Source: Roseburia hominis
GTDB lineage: Bacteria; Bacillota; Clostridia; Lachnospirales; Lachnospiraceae
Length of the DNA: 64,000 nt
Assembly: GCA_021771815.1 (NCBI GenBank)
Contig: JAETOE010000002.1
Location: 1 to 64,000 of the forward strand
Direction: 5' to 3'
This document shows positions 40,089 to 48,721 of this stretch, piece after piece. The notes under the pieces are model-generated. The model did not search any database and had not been told where the DNA came from. It worked only from the letters and a program-made list of their open reading frames with translations. Positions within the stretch are counted from its first letter, which is position 1. Each line of letters begins with the position of its first letter. Position numbers and translations under genes: made by a program.

Positions 40089-41426
40089 TCATCTCACACT
40101 GCTTCCCGCCAGATGTCCGGTCGACCATGCGATCTGTAGGTTAAATCCTCCCGTCATCGCATCGAGATCGAGCAGTTCCCCGCAGAAATAAAGCCCCTGG
40201 ACATACTTTGATTCCATCGTCGACGGATTCACCTCCTTAACACTCACGCCGCCGCGGGTGATGATTGCCTCTTTAAAATCGCGCAGACCGCAGAGCGTCA
40301 GCGGAAACGCTTTCATCCGACGGACGAATGCAAGCCGTTCCTCCCTTGTGATCTCATTGACCTTTTTCTCGGGATCAATTCCGCCAAGCTGCAGCATGAC
40401 CGGAATCATTTTCGCCGGGAACAGATGCCCGATGGAATTCTTAAACTGCTTATTCTTCGCCGTCTCGAACTCGCGCAGAAGGCGTGCGTCAAGCTGTTCC
40501 TCCGTCAGCGCAGGCTTTAAGTCGATTTCCATCGCAAGTTCCTTTTCCACACGCCCCGGCTTAATCGCCGCGCTCGCACTCAACATCAGAGGTCCGCTGA
40601 CCCCGAAATGTGTAAAAAGCATCTCCCCGAACTCTTCATAGAGCAGCTTCTTTCCGTCACGTATGCGCACGCTGACATTTTTAAGCGCAAGCCCCTGCAT
40701 CTGCGTCACATAGTCTTCCTTTGCATAGAACGGCACGAGCGACGGATGAATCTCCGTCACATGATGTCCCGTTTCCCTCGCAAAGCGGTATCCGTCTCCG
40801 GTCGATCCTGTCGTCTGGTAAGAAAATCCTCCGGTCGCAAGAATCACCGCATCCGCCGACAGAAGCGTACCGTCGGCAAGCCGCACGCCCGTCACGCGAC
40901 TTTGCGCGTGCCCTTCCTGTCCGCCGTCTGCATTCTCCGCCCTGCACGCGCCACTGTTTTTTGCTCCGGCTCTGCTTTTCTCCTGTCCCGCGCCTGCTTT
41001 CTCTACATTTGTCTTTGCCAGCAGTTCCTTCACCTCCGTATAGAGCCTGACGGCAACACGGCGCTCCTTTAGGACGCGCTGCAGCGTCGCGATTACATCC
41101 GACGAATGGTCTGATACCGGAAATACCCTTCCGCCGCGCTCCACCTTGACTGCAAGATTGTTTTGTTCAAAAAAATCTATCACGCGCTGATTGTCATAAT
41201 CATAAAATGCGCTGTACAAAAACTTGGGATTCGTCATAACGTTGGAAAACAGCGTGTCCATATCTCCCGCATTTGTGATATTGCAGCGTCCTTTTCCCGT
41301 TATGTACAGCTTCTTGCCAAGCTTCTCATTCTTTTCAAGCAGCGTGACCTCATGCCCGCTCTCCGCCGCCGCAATCGCCGCGAACATTCCTGCCGGTCCT
41401 CCGCCCACCACAATTACTTTACTCAT
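40089..41426 (-). CDS. HI0933 family flavoprotein (NAD(P)/FAD-dependent oxidoreductase)
   Basis: A 445-residue protein. VIVVGGGPAGMFAAIAAAESGHEVTLLEKNEKLGKKLYITGKGRCNITNAG is the FAD-binding N-terminus of the HI0933/BaiN-like family. CGELLDLDAMTGGFNLQIAWSTGHLAG is the C-terminal part. A low-complexity insertion (AGAGQEKSRAGAKNSGACRAENADGG) sits near residues 145-175. The family reduces varied substrates and its role here is unknown. It overlaps the RpiR regulator start by 8 bases. Confidence 0.9.
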   Translation of the reverse strand: MSKVIVVGGGPAGMFAAIAAAESGHEVTLLEKNEKLGKKLYITGKGRCNITNAGDMDTLFSNVMTNPKFLYSAFYDYDNQRVIDFFEQNNLAVKVERGGRVFPVSDHSSDVIATLQRVLKERRVAVRLYTEVKELLAKTNVEKAGAGQEKSRAGAKNSGACRAENADGGQEGHAQSRVTGVRLADGTLLSADAVILATGGFSYQTTGSTGDGYRFARETGHHVTEIHPSLVPFYAKEDYVTQMQGLALKNVSVRIRDGKKLLYEEFGEMLFTHFGVSGPLMLSASAAIKPGRVEKELAMEIDLKPALTEEQLDARLLREFETAKNKQFKNSIGHLFPAKMIPVMLQLGGIDPEKKVNEITREERLAFVRRMKAFPLTLCGLRDFKEAIITRGGVSVKEVNPSTMESKYVQGLYFCGELLDLDAMTGGFNLQIAWSTGHLAGSSVR

Positions 41427-42351
41427 GGAAATCGGTATCTCCTACTTTGCCGTAACGCATTTTTATGGAATCATCAATATAATTGATCTCATCATTTTCA
41501 TACACCTGATACTCATCCCAGATATCTTCCAGCATCTCCAAAGTCTGCGCCACCTCTCCCTGCTTTTTCATGCAGAGCGCAACGATCAGCGCATTGATGA
41601 CCGAAAGCGGCGCCACAAGCGAGTCCACGATTGACGCCATATCGCTGTCCGCGATCAAGTTACACGAAGAATATAGATTCATCGGTGAATGCACACTGTC
41701 CGTGAGCGTGATTACCTTGGCGCTGCGGTTATTTGCAAACTCCATCGCCTTTAAGGTACGCATGGAATAGCGCGGAAAACTGATTCCTATGATGACGTCA
41801 TCCTTGCTGATGCGCACCATCTGTTCAAAGATTTCACTCGAATTGCTTGTCTGAATCAAATGGACATTCTGGAACATCAGCGTAAAATAAAACGCCATAA
41901 AACTCGCGAGCGGCGCGCAGCTTCGGATACCGATGATATAGATGTGCCTTGCGTGCAGTATCGTGTCCACCGCCAGTTCAAATGCATTTTGGTCGATTTT
42001 CTCCAACGTGGAATGAATCTTGTCCGCATCCGACTTCAAAACGGACTCCAGAATCTTAGACTGGCTGATTCTGCCGTATGTGACTTCCATCCGCTGAATG
42101 GAGTTGAGCTTATTGCGCACAAGCTCCTCCAGGGCATTCTGAAATTCCGGATAACCTTTATAACCAAGATGCGTTGCAAAGCGCACGACCGTGGACTCGC
42201 TGACGCCGACTACCTCCCCCAGCTTTGCCGCCGTAAGAAACACCGCCTTGTCATAATTGTCCGTAATATAAGTCGCCAACCGCTTCTGCCCTTTGCTCAA
42301 TTTGCTGTAAGCATCATTAATGCGGTTACTCAGGTCATTCGTGTTGCTCAT
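41419..42351 (-). CDS. MurR/RpiR family transcriptional regulator
   Basis: A 310-residue protein. The N-terminal helix-turn-helix (KLGEVVGVSESTVVRFATHLGYKGYPEFQNALEEL) is the RpiR type; the SIS phosphosugar-binding domain (IYIIGIRSCAPLASFMAFYFTLM, VIIGISFPRYSMRTLKAMEFANNRSAKVITLTDS) follows. It probably senses a phosphosugar. Divergently placed upstream of the SOD-like gene, which it might or might not control. Confidence 0.93.
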   Translation of the reverse strand: MSNTNDLSNRINDAYSKLSKGQKRLATYITDNYDKAVFLTAAKLGEVVGVSESTVVRFATHLGYKGYPEFQNALEELVRNKLNSIQRMEVTYGRISQSKILESVLKSDADKIHSTLEKIDQNAFELAVDTILHARHIYIIGIRSCAPLASFMAFYFTLMFQNVHLIQTSNSSEIFEQMVRISKDDVIIGISFPRYSMRTLKAMEFANNRSAKVITLTDSVHSPMNLYSSCNLIADSDMASIVDSLVAPLSVINALIVALCMKKQGEVAQTLEMLEDIWDEYQVYENDEINYIDDSIKMRYGKVGDTDFHE

Positions 42352-42526
42352 ACTTCTCCTCGCTTCTGCGGAATGATTTCCGCCTCAATATTTTTATTAT
42401 ATCAAATACGGTCTTTTTTGCAAGAAAATCCAGTGAGCCATTTCCCGCTTATCTGCATATTATATAGAAAGAAATTTTTCAAACGAAAAATATGTCTACC
42501 GCTTATTTTTCACAATGGAGACTTCT

Positions 42527-43024
42527 ATGAGAGAGATTACCCCAGGACTTACATTTATCAGGACTATGTTAAACAATCCGCCCGACGCCACCGCGTGGGT
42601 AACCGGAAACCGCAATTATCCCGGTCTTTCAGGTCTTGTAAAGTTCTATTTTACCGACTATGAAGGAACGCTGATCGAAGCGGAATTCTTCGGGCTTCCC
42701 AATGTAACGACGCCCGGCTCCACCGATTTCTATGCCATGCATATCCACGAATTCGGCGACTGCACGCCGCCCTTCGACAAAACGGGCGGGCACTATAACC
42801 GGGAAGACCGCGTTCCCAACCTGCACCCGGAACACTCCGGCGATCTGATCCCGCTGTTCGGAAACCAGGGGTATGCCTGGACCGCTTTTTACGACAAACG
42901 TATTGTTGTTCCCGAAATTACCGGAAAATCCGTTGTCGTACACCGGATGCGCGATGATTTTACCTCGCAGCCTGCCGGAGATTCCGGCGAGAAGATTGCC
43001 TGCGGCGTGATTCGGATTGTATAA
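42527..43024 (+). CDS. Cu/Zn superoxide dismutase-like protein
   Basis: A 165-residue protein. The metal ligands are all visible: HIHEFGDC (Cu His pair), GGHYN (bridging His), LHPEHSGDL (Zn His and Asp) and VVVHRMRDDF (Cu His). CGVIRI closes the domain. It removes superoxide if metallated. No signal peptide is visible, so it would be cytoplasmic, which is unusual for this family in bacteria. Start at 42527 has GGAG six bases upstream. Confidence 0.87.
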   Translation: MREITPGLTFIRTMLNNPPDATAWVTGNRNYPGLSGLVKFYFTDYEGTLIEAEFFGLPNVTTPGSTDFYAMHIHEFGDCTPPFDKTGGHYNREDRVPNLHPEHSGDLIPLFGNQGYAWTAFYDKRIVVPEITGKSVVVHRMRDDFTSQPAGDSGEKIACGVIRIV

Positions 43025-43043
43025 ACCTATCGGCAGAACAAAA

Positions 43044-43100
43044 TCTGCGCATCTGTGCACACAGTGCTTTTATGCAATAAGACGCAATTTGCTATTGCAC
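43044..43100. repeat. Dispersed inverted repeat, copy 3
   Basis: TGCAATAAGACGCAATTTGC with TATTGCA; the GCGCATCTGTGCACACAGTGC left part matches copy 1. It is 3' to the SOD-like gene. Confidence 0.8.
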
Positions 43101-43101
43101 A

Positions 43102-43134
43102 AAAACAGGGCGTCCATATAGGAACGCCCTGTCT
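43102..43134 (-). terminator. Terminator of the decarboxylase operon
   Basis: ACAGGGCGT and ACGCCCTGT arms followed by TTTTTG on the minus strand. Confidence 0.9.
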
Positions 43135-43145
43135 AACACTATCAT

Positions 43146-44564
43146 TTATACCGGATAAGCCCCGTTCTTCGTATCGGCAACGGATGCGTCAACCTTCTTC
43201 TGCTGTGCCTCACGGTACTTGAAGAACTCGGTTGCAACCTGTGGGAACAGTGCGTAGGACAATACATCCTCGTCCTGCTGTTTCCACTGCTTCATCTCAG
43301 CCTCGATCTTATCAAGCTCCGGCTCAAGAAGGTCTGCATATCTGCAGGTAATCGCATTCTTCTTGTCCTCGCCGAGTACCTTGTCAACGATTTCCGGATT
43401 GAACGGCTTAACTGTCTGTCCGTACTTGCCGAGCAGCACATCCTTCGTCTCCTTGGTAGCGACCTTGTAGCGCTCACCCATCAGAACGTTGAACACTGCC
43501 TGTGTACCGACGATCTGGGAGGACGGGGTAACAAGAGGCGGCTCACCGAGATCCTTACGGACACGCGGAATCTCCTCGAGAACTTCCATATACTTGTCCT
43601 CTGCATTCTGCTCCTTCAACTGGGATACCATGTTGGAGAGCATACCGCCCGGAACCTGGTACAGAAGTGTCTGGATATCCACACCTAAAACCTTCGGGTT
43701 CATCAGACCGCTCTTTAACGCTTCCTCGCGAAGCGGACGGAAATAGTCTGCGATCTCCTTTAACAGCATCTGATCGAAGCCCGGATCATACTCTGTTCCG
43801 CGGAATGCCTCAGCCATAACCTCTGTTGCCGGCTGGCTTGTTCCAAGTGCGAACGGGGACATTGCGGTATCGATGATGTCTACGCCCGCCTCGATCGCCT
43901 TCATATAAGTCATGGAAGCAACGCCGGAGGTGTAGTGCGTATGGAGCTCGATCGGAAGACTCGTAGAAGACTTCAGCGCTTTCACAAGCTCCTCTGCCTT
44001 GTACGGAGTCAAAAGACCCGCCATATCCTTGATACACAGGGAATTTGCGCCCATATCTTCCACTCGCTTCGCCATATCCATCCAGTAGTCAAGGGTATAG
44101 GCATCGCCGAGCGTATAGGATAATGCAACCTGCGCATGTCCCTTCTCCTTGTTACAAGCGGTAACTGCCGTCTGCAAGTTGCGGATATCATTCAGACAGT
44201 CAAAGATACGGATAATATCAATACCGTTTGCGATAGACTTCTGTACAAAGTATTCTACCACATCATCGGCATACGGACGATATCCCAGGATGTTCTGTCC
44301 ACGGAATAACATCTGTAATTTTGTATTCTTAAAGCCGTCTCTCAACTTGCGCAGACGATCCCACGGGTCTTCCTTTAAGAAACGAAGAGACGCATCGAAT
44401 GTAGCGCCGCCCCAGCACTCTACCGCATTGTAGCCGACCTTGTCCATCTTATCAATGATCGGAAGCATCTGCTCGGTCGTCATTCTGGTTGCAATCAGGG
44501 ACTGATGCGCATCACGCAGTACAGTCTCTGTTATTTTAATTGGTTTTGTTCCAACTTCTGACAT
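43146..44564 (-). CDS. oadA: Oxaloacetate decarboxylase/transcarboxylase alpha subunit (5S type)
   Basis: A 472-residue protein. ITETVLRDAHQSLIATRMTTEQM is the HMGL-like catalytic start, and HTHYTSGVASMTYMKAIEAGVDIIDTA has the metal-binding HxH. It ends without the C-terminal biotinyl domain of longer OadA proteins, so it must use the separate biotin carrier at 45774. It moves a carboxyl group between oxaloacetate/pyruvate and biotin. Last gene of the operon. Confidence 0.92.
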   Translation of the reverse strand: MSEVGTKPIKITETVLRDAHQSLIATRMTTEQMLPIIDKMDKVGYNAVECWGGATFDASLRFLKEDPWDRLRKLRDGFKNTKLQMLFRGQNILGYRPYADDVVEYFVQKSIANGIDIIRIFDCLNDIRNLQTAVTACNKEKGHAQVALSYTLGDAYTLDYWMDMAKRVEDMGANSLCIKDMAGLLTPYKAEELVKALKSSTSLPIELHTHYTSGVASMTYMKAIEAGVDIIDTAMSPFALGTSQPATEVMAEAFRGTEYDPGFDQMLLKEIADYFRPLREEALKSGLMNPKVLGVDIQTLLYQVPGGMLSNMVSQLKEQNAEDKYMEVLEEIPRVRKDLGEPPLVTPSSQIVGTQAVFNVLMGERYKVATKETKDVLLGKYGQTVKPFNPEIVDKVLGEDKKNAITCRYADLLEPELDKIEAEMKQWKQQDEDVLSYALFPQVATEFFKYREAQQKKVDASVADTKNGAYPV

Positions 44565-44609
44565 GTATCTATCCTCCTAAAATCAGCGGGGATTCTCCCC
44601 TGCCTATTC

Positions 44610-45758
44610 TTAAATTCCGAAAATCGCCATAAATACTCCGGCTGCTACTGCAGTACCGATAACGCCGGCAACGTTCGGTCCCATTGCATGCATAAGTAAA
44701 AAATTCGTCGGGTCTTCCTCTGCTCCAACCTTCTGTGATACACGGGCAGCCATCGGAACGGCAGACACGCCTGCGGAACCGATCAGAGGATTGATCTTGC
44801 CTTTTGTGATAAAACATAACAGCTTACCGAACAGCACACCTGCAGCCGTACCAAAAATAAATGCAACCAGTCCCAAGATGACGATCTTAATTGTTGTCCA
44901 ATTTAAGAATGCCTCAGCACTCGTAGAAGCACCTACGGAAGTTCCAAGCAGGATAACTACGATATACATAAGCGCGTTGGACGCAGTATCTGTAAGCTGG
45001 CGAACCACGCCTGACTCACGGAACAGGTTACCAAGCATCAGCATGCCGACAAGCGGAGCTGTGGTCGGAAGAATCGTACATACCACAATCGTAACGACAA
45101 TCGGGAACAGGATGCGCTCCAGCTTGGAAACCGGACGCAGGTTCTGCATCTTTATTGCACGCTCCTTCTTCGTCGTAAACAGTTTCATGATTGGCGGCTG
45201 GATGATCGGCACAAGCGCCATATACGAGTACGCCGCCACAGCAATCGGTCCCATCAATCCCGACTGTCCAAGCTTTCCTGCAAGAAAAATCGAGGTAGGT
45301 CCGTCTGCTCCACCGATGATGGAAACAGCAGCCGCTGCCTTGTCATTAAAGCCAAGCAGAATTGCAAGGAAATATGCTCCGAAAATACCGAACTGCGCCG
45401 CAGCTCCCAAAAGGAAACTGATCGGGTTTGCGATCAAAGGACCAAAGTCGGTCATCGCTCCTACTCCAAGGAAAATCAGAGAAGGTAAGATCGACCATTC
45501 ATCCAGAATGTAAAAATAGTGGAATAATCCGCCCACACCATTGCTCATCTGTTCCGGGCTTGCAAAAATATCGGGATAAATATTTACAAGCAGCATACCA
45601 AATGCGATCGGGACAAGCAGCAGCGGCTCAAAACCGAACTTAATCGCCAGAAGCAGGAAGACGCACGCAACAACGATCATTACGACATTTCCCACGCTCA
45701 GGTTAAAAAACGCGGTCTGATGCAGGAGGTTATCCATTGTCTCCATAAAATAGCTCAT
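44610..45758 (-). CDS. oadB: Sodium-translocating decarboxylase beta subunit
   Basis: A 382-residue polytopic protein (about nine to eleven helices). [32 protein letters not shown] and [47 protein letters not shown] match OadB/GcdB/MmdB. It decarboxylates carboxybiotin and pumps sodium out. Ribosome site and start agree with the family. It is shared by any carboxyltransferase in the operon. Confidence 0.94.
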   Translation of the reverse strand: MSYFMETMDNLLHQTAFFNLSVGNVVMIVVACVFLLLAIKFGFEPLLLVPIAFGMLLVNIYPDIFASPEQMSNGVGGLFHYFYILDEWSILPSLIFLGVGAMTDFGPLIANPISFLLGAAAQFGIFGAYFLAILLGFNDKAAAAVSIIGGADGPTSIFLAGKLGQSGLMGPIAVAAYSYMALVPIIQPPIMKLFTTKKERAIKMQNLRPVSKLERILFPIVVTIVVCTILPTTAPLVGMLMLGNLFRESGVVRQLTDTASNALMYIVVILLGTSVGASTSAEAFLNWTTIKIVILGLVAFIFGTAAGVLFGKLLCFITKGKINPLIGSAGVSAVPMAARVSQKVGAEEDPTNFLLMHAMGPNVAGVIGTAVAAGVFMAIFGI

Positions 45759-45773
45759 TGTCTTCCTCCTAAA

Positions 45774-46145
45774 TTAGTTTAATGTTGCAAGTAATGCGCC
45801 CGCTTCTACCATATCTCCAACACTTACATTGATACTTGCCACAGTACCGTCCTGGGTAGCGACAACCGGAGTCTCCATCTTCATGATCTCTAAAATCAGG
45901 ATCGTATCGCCCTTCTTTACGGAAGCGCCGACGGAAGCCTCGATCTTGAATACCTTTCCGGCTGCTCCTGCCTCAATCTTAACACTTCCTGCTCCAGCCG
46001 CCGGTGCTGCAGGCTTTGCTGCAGGCGCTGCCGCCGGTGCTGCCGCCGCACGTCTAGGCGCTGCCGCCGGTGCGCTGACCGCGCCGTTCTCTTCTACCGT
46101 TACATCATAAACAGTTCCATTCACTGTGATTGTATAGCTTTTCAT
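45774..46145 (-). CDS. Biotin carrier protein of the sodium pump
   Basis: A 123-residue protein. A short N-terminal part (KSYTITVNGTVYDVTVEENG), an Ala/Pro-rich linker (about residues 25-50) and a biotinyl domain with EIMKMET as the biotinylation site (the Lys) follow. The EIMKM is a variant of the common EAMKM. It corresponds to GcdC/MmdC or the 1.3S subunit of transcarboxylase. Confidence 0.93.
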   Translation of the reverse strand: MKSYTITVNGTVYDVTVEENGAVSAPAAAPRRAAAAPAAAPAAKPAAPAAGAGSVKIEAGAAGKVFKIEASVGASVKKGDTILILEIMKMETPVVATQDGTVASINVSVGDMVEAGALLATLN

Positions 46146-46186
46146 TAAATTTTCCTCCTAAATATTTTCTTATTAGAACTTTCGAT

Positions 46187-46340
46187 CGTATGAACCAATG
46201 GTTCATACGAAGAACGCCGTTTTTGCGTTCTTCAGCGTGAAATTTAGAACTTCTTTGCGAAATGTCCTCCGACATGCGCTTTGACAACGCGAAAGTTCGC
46301 TCTGCGAACTTTCAATCGTATGAACCCACTGGTTCATACG
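46187..46340. repeat. Two copies of a palindrome between oadG-like and biotin carrier genes
   Basis: CGTATGAACC..GGTTCATACG occurs at 46187-46209 and 46317-46340, each preceded by TTTC(G/A)AT. Between them at 46208-46233 is a GAAGAACGC/GCGTTCTTC hairpin. Confidence 0.85.
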
Positions 46341-46342
46341 AT

Positions 46343-47089
46343 TTAGCGTCTGCGAATCGATCTCACAACAAAGCCGTCTGCGGATGTTCCGCTCGCCGCC
46401 GCAACTGCCGCGGAAATGACCGCAACGAGTTCAAGGTCGTCCATAGGCGCCGTCTGCCGCCCCTCTGCCGCAAGTTCCGCCGCAACTGCCGCTGCCGACG
46501 CTTCCTCTGCCTTCGCCTCAGCCTTACTGCCCTTGCCGGAAAGCTTGTCCTGCAGTACGGAAATGAAACGGAAACAATAAATAATCAGGCTGATCAGGAT
46601 CAGAACCGTAAATACCGTTCCCATTCCCATCAATGTATTTAAGCCCGCTTTCTGCATCTTCTCGCCAAATGTATACACCAGATCGACCGATGCGTCGGTA
46701 AGTTCTGCCTGCTCGGTTTCGTAATTATATGTATACACATGGGAAACAATCGCTTCCCTGCCAGGGAATTCGATTATCTGTTCTACCGTCATGGTATCCT
46801 GTGTCTTTGTAATGGAAAACTCACCAAGTCCCTGATAAGCGCCCAAATCACTTGTTGTCTCATCCCATGTCTCAACCAGTTTGATCGCCGTCTCGGAACC
46901 GTAGGACTGAATATAGGCTCTGTTGTCGTCTGTAAATGACACCAGCGTAGCCACTTCCTGCTCCATAACACCCTGTATTTCATCGTAGGTCAGTCCAAAG
47001 TAATCAACGGACTTTGGGTCCTCTCCACATGCTGCCAGTCCCAGAACCATAAAACAAAGACAAAGAATAAGAGATAATTTTTTCTTCAT
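46343..47089 (-). CDS. OadG-like gamma subunit fused to a lipoprotein domain
   Basis: A 248-residue protein. The N-terminus MKKKLSLILCLCFMVLGLAACG is a lipoprotein signal with the lipobox LAAC (Cys at about 21). The region to about 145 is an extracytoplasmic alpha/beta domain. GLNTLMGMGTVFTVLILISLIIYCFRF (about 155-182) is the OadG-type helix, followed by Ala/Glu-rich, low-complexity sequence as in OadG/GcdD. The start at 47089 is set by the signal peptide. It anchors the pump and may sense outside conditions (inference). Confidence 0.85.
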   Translation of the reverse strand: MKKKLSLILCLCFMVLGLAACGEDPKSVDYFGLTYDEIQGVMEQEVATLVSFTDDNRAYIQSYGSETAIKLVETWDETTSDLGAYQGLGEFSITKTQDTMTVEQIIEFPGREAIVSHVYTYNYETEQAELTDASVDLVYTFGEKMQKAGLNTLMGMGTVFTVLILISLIIYCFRFISVLQDKLSGKGSKAEAKAEEASAAAVAAELAAEGRQTAPMDDLELVAVISAAVAAASGTSADGFVVRSIRRR

Positions 47090-47102
47090 AAACTTCACCT
47101 TT

Positions 47103-48539
47103 CTATTTTGTTCCGTGCTTCTTGTCCGGTGTGCCTGCACACTTTGTATATAACAACTCAAATGCATTTACGAGATACTTTCTTGTGTCTGCTGGATCGA
47201 TGACAAGGTCTACATAGCCTCTTCTCGCCGCTGTCATAACGCTGCCCTGCAGTTTTTCGTACTCTTTTGCTTTCTCATCGAGTACGTCCGCAGATGCATC
47301 CGCATACATGATCTTCGCTGCAAGCCCTGCATCCATCATACCTACCCTGGCATCTTTCCATGCATATACGAAGTCCGCACCGATCGACTTGGAGTTCATT
47401 GTTACATATGCGCTTCCGTACGCCTCCCCGGTAATGAGGTTCACCTTCGGACATGTAGCGCCTGCAAATGCGCTCGTCAGATGCGCCAGTTCTCTTGCAA
47501 GACGCTTCTCGGAGCACATGCTCGCCTTAAAGCCCTTCACATTGGTAAGGGTCAGAACAGGAATCTCGAACGCATCACAGAAGGTAACGAAATCAGCCGC
47601 CTTACTGCAGCCCTTTGCAGACAATACATTGTCAAATTCCTCCGCCTTCTTTCCCTCTTCATCATACACCTCGGTGCAATTCGCAACCGCACCGACGGTC
47701 ATACCGTTCATTTTGATGAATCCGGTTACCATATCCTTCGCGTAGCCTGCTTTTGTCTCAAAGAAGACATGTCCGTCTGAAAGCTCTGTCAAAAGATATC
47801 TCGGATCGCCCTTCATGGTATCCATGCTCTCGCACGCACGGTTCAGATCGTCTCCGCACTCCTCCGTGTACACATCCCCCTCGTTGTTGAGCGGCAAAAT
47901 GCTTACAAGTTCACGGATCTGCGCAAGGATCTCATCCTCTGTTCCAACTGCATCGATGCAGCCGTTCTCCTCGCCCTGGAACTTCGCTGCGGACGTATCG
48001 CATTTGTCGATACGGTTGCCGTCAATAGCGTTTGGAGAATTGACGAACATCCTGCCCTTGCTCTCCTCGATAAACGCAAAATCACAAAGCGCAGGAACGA
48101 CCGTCAGTCCGCCGCCGCAGCTTCCAAATACGGCGGAAATCTGCGGAACCACGCCGGATGCAGCAACCTGCTTCGCATAAATCTGTCCAAATCCGTCCAG
48201 CGCGTCAACAGACTCCTGAAGACGCATACCGGCACAGTCGATAAAACCGATGACCGGCGCTCCCATCTTCATCGCCATGTCATAGATTCCCGCAATCTTT
48301 TTCGCGTGCATCTCCCCAATCGTTCCGTTCAATACGGATGCATCCTGGCTGTAGATAAACACCAGATTGCCATCGATCAGTCCATGTCCGGTGATGACGC
48401 CGTCGGATGGGGTGTCCGTTGCTGCAAGATTAAAATCTGTGCTTCTTGCGGTTACGAGAGAACCGATTTCCATGAAACTGTTCTCATCGACTAACCTGGT
48501 GATGCGCTGCATAGCCAGGCTACCATTACTACTATTCAT
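47103..48539 (-). CDS. Carboxyl transferase (MmdA / 12S type)
   Basis: A 478-residue member of the acyl-CoA carboxyltransferase family. VITGHGLIDGNLVFIYSQDASVLNGTIGEMHAKKI, IGFIDCAGMRLQESVDALDGFGQIY, SAVFGSCGGGLTVVPALCDF and VNLITGEAYGSAYVTMNSKSIGADFVYAWKDARVGMM are family motifs. It would move carboxyl from an acyl-CoA such as methylmalonyl-CoA to biotin; the substrate is not certain. First gene of the operon; the start at 48539 follows GGAGGGCAAAAGA. Confidence 0.9.
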   Translation of the reverse strand: MNSSNGSLAMQRITRLVDENSFMEIGSLVTARSTDFNLAATDTPSDGVITGHGLIDGNLVFIYSQDASVLNGTIGEMHAKKIAGIYDMAMKMGAPVIGFIDCAGMRLQESVDALDGFGQIYAKQVAASGVVPQISAVFGSCGGGLTVVPALCDFAFIEESKGRMFVNSPNAIDGNRIDKCDTSAAKFQGEENGCIDAVGTEDEILAQIRELVSILPLNNEGDVYTEECGDDLNRACESMDTMKGDPRYLLTELSDGHVFFETKAGYAKDMVTGFIKMNGMTVGAVANCTEVYDEEGKKAEEFDNVLSAKGCSKAADFVTFCDAFEIPVLTLTNVKGFKASMCSEKRLARELAHLTSAFAGATCPKVNLITGEAYGSAYVTMNSKSIGADFVYAWKDARVGMMDAGLAAKIMYADASADVLDEKAKEYEKLQGSVMTAARRGYVDLVIDPADTRKYLVNAFELLYTKCAGTPDKKHGTK

Positions 48540-48654
48540 TCTTTTGCCCTCCATCTATAAATTGTTGACCGCATCAAATTAAGCTGCGGCTTCATAGTGA
48601 ATGATGTAAATCTCTGCGCTTTGTATAAAAATTCAACAAATTGCGCTATGATAA

Positions 48655-48683
48655 ATTATAGTTGCTTTCTTACAGGATTTCAA
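48655..48683 (-). promoter_or_regulatory. Promoter of the decarboxylase operon
   Basis: On the minus strand TTGAAA (48683-48678) and TATAAT (48660-48655) are 17 bases apart, about 115 bases before the first start codon. Confidence 0.8.
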
Positions 48684-48721
48684 GTAAATTGTTATTTTTT
48701 TGACACTTTTTGGATACTTTC

